Assembly (NCBI GenBank): GCA_019916065.1
Contig: CM034233.1
Span: 8,934,516-8,998,515, forward strand
DNA length: 64,000 bases
Source of the DNA: Vitellaria paradoxa
Lineage: Eukaryota; Streptophyta; Magnoliopsida; Ericales; Sapotaceae
Direction: 5' to 3'
This document shows, in pieces, positions 58,412 through 64,000 of this stretch (position 1 is the stretch's first letter; each line of letters opens with the position of its first letter). The notes beneath the pieces were generated by a model, which saw nothing but the letters and a program-made list of their open reading frames with translations, searched no databases and was not told the DNA's origin. A program made the translations under genes and the position numbers.

Positions 58412-58700
58412 TTACCAAACATTGATCATGGGAGCGACCGTGATAGGGCTCCTCACTGAAGCCGTGAAATGTGTGATTATAATTATAGAGACTTGCAGGT
58501 GTAGGATGGTGCGCGTTTGATGTTGCAGGACCTTCAATTTTGATGCAATCAACAACGGAGGAGTACCAATGTTAGCGGCTGAGGGACTTGTCCATGTGGA
58601 CAATATAGGTAGACCTTTTGGCTAACATTAAACTAGCATGGAGAGCTAGAAGAAACAATGGAAACAGAGTCAAGGAGTAAAGGGACCCCCATTAATTAGC
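58412..58700 (-). pseudogene. Subtilase reduced to its two ends by internal deletion
   Basis: Paralogue of the pseudogene at 31,030-33,319. The minus strand carries about 240 bp of its signal/propeptide region (58,700-58,460, up to the HGF equivalent) fused directly to its last 16 codons (58,459-58,412, VRSPITVAPMINVW). About 2 kb of coding sequence is gone. The join shares GTG with both parental sites. The 63-codon ORF over the join is an artefact of the fusion. Confidence 0.88.
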
Positions 58701-58779
58701 TCCATTGTTTCTTACAGCCAGAACATCTTCTATAGATGCTTATATATAGGTCATCATGAGGTGACTGGATTATTAAAAT

Positions 58780-60900
58780 TTGTTGTCATTATAATAATAA
58801 CATGAATGATAATAACTAAACAAGTATAGATACAAATAAAAAAAATACTAATAGTTTATAGGTATAAAAACAGATATCATAATTTAAAAAAAATAAGAAT
58901 ATAGACATGATGATTGGATAAATTTATAGGTACAAAAATAGTTTTTTTTTTTTTTCTAACATGATCGAATGTATTCTTTTACATTTTAATTTTTTTTAAT
59001 TATGAAGGTCAAAAATATAAAATTAATAAAAAAAAACTAAAAAACTAACTGTCAAGTTTATTGTTGAAGGTTGGCAAATCATGGACAAACCAATAAAATT
59101 TATCGAGTCTGTATACTTAGAAATAGGTTAAGATGTCTTAATACATAAACTTAATTTGAGTTTGTAAAGTAATTGAAAAAATCGCTGGAAGTACACGTTG
59201 GGCTCACTAAAGTACTCCCTGAGAAAAGAAGAATACTGCATATTCATTATAACATATCGTTGGTTGAGTCGCTAGCACCACTGGTTTCCTCGCTAACTAT
59301 TCCAAAATGAAGTACAAGTCAATTATGTATTCGCTGAATGTCTCGTTAGCTTTGCTGGATTGTTCGCTAGCTAAGACAAAATAGATTACAAAAATGGTTG
59401 TAAGCTCACTGGGAGCTCGTTGGTACTCTCGCCCTAGCGAGCAACTAATGTTGTTTCAGAAACTAGCTATTTTATGGCAGTTTTCTCAGGTTTTCAAAGC
59501 TGCTTCATATATTAAGGCTATCTTTTGGGGTTTCAGAGATATAGAAAGTAAGAGTACAAGTTTCAAACACTACTTTAAGGATTCTCTATTCATCACTTAG
59601 CCAAAACTTCACACAAACGTGTTTGTGATTTTCAAGGGATTAAAGATCAACCTTACATTAGTGAGGGTATATCATGAATTTGAGCAAAGTTTCAACACAT
59701 AAAATCGAGGAGTCAATTAAGAATTTTGTAGTTGTTACTTTATAACCTGACTTATATAGTAAAAGAAGTTTGTCTAATCCGTCATTTAAGACTCGTAATT
59801 TTTTCCAGTTTGGGTTTTGCATTAAATCTCTGTGTTCTTTCAATTTTTTTGAATTGTGGTTGTGTAATCTTGTGATACTACGCTTCACATATTTTTCACT
59901 AACTACTAAAAAAATTGGTTTTTTCTACCAAAATAGAAAAAAAATACAAAAAAAAAAAAAAGTGACTAATATAGGGCCGGAAGCTAACAAAGGCAAATAG
60001 TTGGATAGATGGAGTGTGGTTTTTTTGTTTAGTCTGACAAAACTTAAATAATAACGCATAGATTTTATAAAGAAAACTCTTCTGATGAAAATTTTATTAA
60101 TACTCCAAGTCTTCTTTGCCATAAAGGCTTATAATGCATTAAATTGAAAAACTAAAACTAAAATTAAGAAATAAAACAACGTGAAATTTAGGAAACATAA
60201 CAACTACCAAAATTGAAAAATCCCCAATTTTACTACCAAGCTGTAATATTCTAAAAACATATTTTGAAATACACTAAATATTCTAAAACTAATTCTAAAT
60301 AAATATAAAATATTTATAAAATAATACTTTTTGACAAATGTCCAAAACTAAGGTAAAAAACTTACATAATAGAATTTTATTACCATCTTTATTAAGCCTT
60401 ACAATGTTACATTTACGTAATGAGTCTAGAATTATAATTTTCCCAACGATCGTTGTTTGGATATGGTCCTACGAATCAATAATGATAATTTTTCCCCTTG
60501 GGTTGTTGATTGATTTTTTTTTCCCTTTTATGATCGTAGTGGCCAAGAAAATACTACTCTATCATAATTTTTATCTCTAATTTATCGAATGATTTGTTAA
60601 TAGCGTAATTGTAATAAAATAATTATTTTATTTATCTCAAAGTGATTGACTTATAAAGTAATCATATTATTTTGGTAAAAACAACACTAAAAAAAATCAT
60701 AAATGCATTATGTTTTTATAGTAATTATTGGAAGAAAAATACTATTGGATAAAAAAAAATATAGGTAATGCTATGTAATTAAATTTTTTTTTATCAAAAA
60801 CATTAATCAAAATAACACGGATATATTATAGACCAATCACTTTTAAATAACTATTTATTAAAATAAAATTTTGTTGCAAAAATATCATCGGGGTAATTCT
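58780..60900. other. Spacer, possibly containing an LTR fragment
   Basis: 59,100-59,700 is rich in TCGCTAGC/CTCGCTAACT/GCGAGCAACT motifs and resembles LTRs of some plant Copia (SIRE-like) elements. I cannot fix its ends. No gene recognised; 59,900-60,900 is AT-rich. Confidence 0.4.
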
Positions 60901-62048
60901 TTTTTGATTAAAAATGCTAATAGTGCAGGATCTTCCTTTTTTTTCTTTTCAAATGGCAAGTCGCATGTGGTAACATTACTCTTGTTGAAGTTGCGAAAAA
61001 GGGCTCTTTAGTCAAGTTTCCGCCACCTTTTATTAATGATGCTTTTAAGTAGCACGAGATGCTATCATGCTTTTGGGTCAGGGCATAATGCCTAATCTGA
61101 ATTTAACAATATTTTATCGTACTGTTTCTTTTGTTAAGTATTTTATTGTACTAGTAGTGTTCAACTTGGTGTTTTAGAATTCTCCTGGTAAGCCTAGAGG
61201 AACAATTGTATTCATCACGCCCACGCACCCTGTCCAGTTAACTAACCCAAAATTTGCAGGAAAGAGTAAAAGCTTACAACTTAGGACCAAATCATTTCCT
61301 GTTTATAGATGTAAATGAGTTCTATAACTCAATGGAACTCCATAGAAGCAGATTTGGTAGGAAATACAAAGAGTCATTTAATTAAAGTTCACAAATATCC
61401 CGGCAACCTATCCCGACTTGTCACTTTTCTTTATTACATCAGGAAGTTATCTCTTGATAGATTCAAAGTGCATTTCAAGCAACATTCATCCATCCCGTTC
61501 ATAATATACCAAAGCTTTATGAAGTAAATGAACCAAAGGATCCCGGGATCCTGGGGGAAATACATGGCAAGACTTGATATGCTCTCGTGGATCAAGTGCG
61601 GATTCGGCGTCAAAATGAACCCTACACTTGATCAAACGGTTCAACCAAACACCCAAGGGTCCACCTCCCAGAGGTGGATTTGCACCCCAGGATCCCCCAT
61701 TCCCAAAAATAGCTTTGGGATGCTTATATATAAGATGAAAAAGGCGTTCAACATGTAACAAATCCTGCCAAGTTCTTCAGCTTGTTTTATGATAAATAAT
61801 TAGGATGTCAAAAAATGTCAAGAGCTATTTGCAGTTTCTGTGATGTTTAAACAAGAACCCAGCAGCTTTGTTATATAAACTACTCTTTTGGGTACTTCAT
61901 CATCTTGGCTAAGAAGGCACCTCGGATGAAGATTTTTTTCTGGAGCAAGTCATGTCTAACTGCAGTTGTGATGATTTGTCCTCATGGCCGTTTGCCTACA
62001 CATTGCATAACAATGGGGTTTAGTCCATTATTCCTGCTACTGCATGTT
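60901..62048. other. Spacer downstream of the bHLH-like exon
   Basis: 60,930-61,540 has mixed composition but no recognised protein. 61,547-61,697 is bounded by GATCCTGGGG and CCCCAGGATCC, a short inverted repeat that may be a small MITE. 61,760-62,048 probably includes the 3' untranslated region of the minus-strand exon at 62,049. Confidence 0.4.
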
Positions 62049-62390
62049 TCAACTATGGTGTAATGTTACCTTTGAAGTGGTCAAGTGATTGAATGGTTCA
62101 TAATGGTTCTGAATTAATGGGTCCAAACCTAACGAGGTCTCTGAATTGGTGACGTTTGTAACTGGGGACATAAAATTTGGTTGATTTGAGAGCGTGCACT
62201 GGTTTGGAAGCTCAAATGCAGCTCGCATCAAGATTGCTTGGTTCCCAGAAAATGTATCTTCTCCACCCTTCGAATTTAACAATTCATTTCCCCCGTCAAA
62301 ACCTATTGCCGGCTGGGGCAGTTGTGCTGGATGTAACGATCCCGGCAAGCAAAATGGATGCAGACTTAACCCATTTCTCATTGATAACAT
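62049..62390 (-). CDS. SPATULA/ALCATRAZ-type bHLH factor, 3'-terminal exon (partial gene)
   Basis: A 113-codon exon that starts right after a good acceptor (GGTTTTGCAG|ATG). It opens MLSMRNGLSLHPFCLPGSL, which closely follows the segment directly after the bHLH leucine-rich helix in SPATULA (MLTMRNGINLHP... in Arabidopsis, also the start of an exon there). The rest (LPNQC, NSETSLGLDP, HYEPF) fits the variable tail of these carpel- and fruit-patterning transcription factors. The bHLH domain itself is not in this exon and I do not see it in the remaining 1.6 kb of the window, so the gene extends beyond the window, has a long intron, or is a detached fragment. Frame is open to its stop. Confidence 0.7.
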   Translation of the reverse strand: MLSMRNGLSLHPFCLPGSLHPAQLPQPAIGFDGGNELLNSKGGEDTFSGNQAILMRAAFELPNQCTLSNQPNFMSPVTNVTNSETSLGLDPLIQNHYEPFNHLTTSKVTLHHS

Positions 62391-64000
62391 CTGCAAAACC
62401 AATCAAAATAATAGGATCAAATAAATTACTTTGATATCCCCCGAAACATCAAAAAGATTTATCAAAAATCGCATACAATTATGTAACTGAGATATGAGTT
62501 GGCTGGGGTCTAGTAGGAAATTATGATAATAAATGTTCAAGTGTACTGAGAATATCATACGACAAGAATTTTCATCAGAACAAGGACTTCTGCCATTGAC
62601 ACTCTTATTTCCTTTTCTGGGGTTGTGGTGGAGAATAAGTCTTTCTTTGAGGACAATGTGTAAGATCAGCACCCCAAGAAATGATTTGATGTCTTGCACA
62701 TTGAATCCTTGCATTGCAGATATCTAGTGAAAACATGCTCCTGACTCCCTAAGGAAACCTAGTATCAAGAAGTAGTTGGCTCAAGAAATTATTAATAAAT
62801 ACCCGGACTGTTAATTACACCACAAGTGTAGGCGGTTAAGAGCCAAGCTGGTTAACCCAATGAAATAAGTGAGATTCGAGAAATATTACTTCAACATAAT
62901 AAGTGAATAAATGCTACTGGTTTATCTGTATAGGACTTTATAGAAAACCTGAACTTCTGACCATGAACAACATCAGGAACAGATTAAAAATTTAAGAACT
63001 AATTAAGGAAAAAAGACAAGATAAGGAGAATATTTTTAATATAAGAATCACCGGGTTATGGTTTTATGGTAGACTCATGGGTCTAATTGGATACTTTTTG
63101 GATACTCCAGCAATTTCCAAACTATTCCCAGTTACAGTGGATCTGATTCTTAGCATGGATTAGGCCAACAATAACCAAAACCACAAAATATGAATGAAAA
63201 GCATGGATTGGACCATCAATCATCATCCAATAGCCCACTTCTAGTGCCCAGCAATCTGCTTCCACATGCATCCACAAGATCAAGCAGAAGAATCGTTAAA
63301 ATGTTCATTTGATGCCCCCTCCTCCCCAATCCAAATATGTATATATTAATATATATAAAATAGAATACGAAAAAAATACTGGCTCAGTTCCATGGTTGCA
63401 TTAGCATGCTGCGCACACAAATCTGTGGATCTATTTCACAAATTTAAAGGCGAGGTACCTCAGTAAGGCTAATTAGTATCCCCTCTTACAGCTTCACTAT
63501 CAGAATTTTATTGCATAACTCAGATTCCTTTTAATGAGGATGATGCAAATTTTTGTGATTTCTGGCAACCAATTATGTTTACATTTTCAGCACATTGCAA
63601 AAAAAGGTTTTTAATAGTTGTTATTGTCTCAGTAATTTGCTCTTCCACGGAAACTATAATCATCAAGAGTTGTTGAATGGTTTGCATCGCAAAGGCAATG
63701 TAATGAGTCCATTGAAGAGGAATGAAATTCAGTTTTTTCCATTTTATTTGGGCTTTCAAATGTAACATGTAATGGTATGACAACAGGGTTTTGGACAGAC
63801 CCTCATCAGTATTACAACTTACCAATGAAAGACTACACGTATTACTCTACACTTTGAACAAACTCATTTCATTTACTTAATAAATGGAGCTCCAGCGTAC
63901 ACAATCCATTTTCCCATTATCTATCACTCGTGGTCTCCTCCAAATTTGTATTTACCATGAACAATGGTCATCATAATTCAACACCATCTTATTATCACAG
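62391..64000 (-). other. Presumed intron or upstream region of the bHLH-like gene
   Basis: No second exon was recognised on the minus strand. ORFs of 101-103 codons at 62,403-62,714 and 63,520-63,825 have no known similarity. Composition is less AT-rich than typical spacer here. Confidence 0.4.

Noticed and set aside
61486..61761. 91-aa minus ORF and 76-aa plus ORF near a BamHI-like inverted repeat
   Set aside because: Neither resembles a known protein; the short inverted repeat GATCCTGGGG suggests a small transposon, but evidence is too weak for a firm call.

Overview
The window is nuclear DNA from a flowering plant, almost certainly a eudicot. It is AT-rich, with widely spaced genes, GT-AG introns, plant-only families (RALF peptide, LEA-2 protein, subtilases, SPATULA-like bHLH) and dense nested transposons. 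I cannot name the species.

Layout. 1-900: an intact RALF34-type peptide gene on the plus strand. 900-5,080: AT-rich spacer with a Harbinger-like MITE, smaller MITEs and a SINE-like element. 5,081-6,285: a three-exon LEA-2 / hydroxyproline-rich membrane protein gene on the minus strand. 6,869-14,176: an older CCGGTT-rich DNA element split by a 6.7-kb Mutator-like element (MULE, 7,039-13,752) with TIRs and a perfect 9-bp target duplication. The MULE holds two decayed convergent genes, a MuDR-type transposase and a small GRF zinc-finger ORF. 14-23 kb: spacer with MITEs, SINE-like sequence, tandem repeats and a hAT MITE.

23.5-58.8 kb is a subtilase (SBT1-type) cluster. Only one copy is intact (23,592-25,898, minus; all four catalytic-site residues present). 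At least five broken copies follow: one full-length but frameshifted (31-33.3 kb), one split by inversion and two MITEs (37.6-39.3 kb), one truncated (41.1-41.85 kb), one converted into a large inverted repeat (45.6-47.9 kb), and one reduced by internal deletion to its two ends (58.4-58.7 kb). The flank of the first pair (26.3-31 kb) is duplicated at 49.3-58.4 kb, so the cluster grew by segmental duplication. The two copies serve as empty and filled sites that delimit several insertions: a solo LTR, a foldback MITE, and a second MULE carrying a Tat-like Ty3/gypsy remnant with an antisense ORF. A Helitron-like element (34.7-36.1 kb), a long-TIR foldback (36.2-37.1 kb) and a Copia remnant (43-45.2 kb) also lie here.

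58.8-64 kb: mostly unrecognised spacer, then at 62,049-62,390 (minus) what looks like the last coding exon of a SPATULA/ALCATRAZ-type bHLH gene whose bHLH exons are not seen in the window.

Likely working genes are therefore four: RALF34-like, LEA-2, one subtilase, and possibly the bHLH gene. I found no clear new multi-gene system. The best candidates for unusual biology are the subtilase inverted repeat, which if transcribed would be a natural hairpin able to feed small RNAs against its intact parent, and the two-gene MULE with a GRF zinc finger in the position that mudrB holds in maize MuDR.
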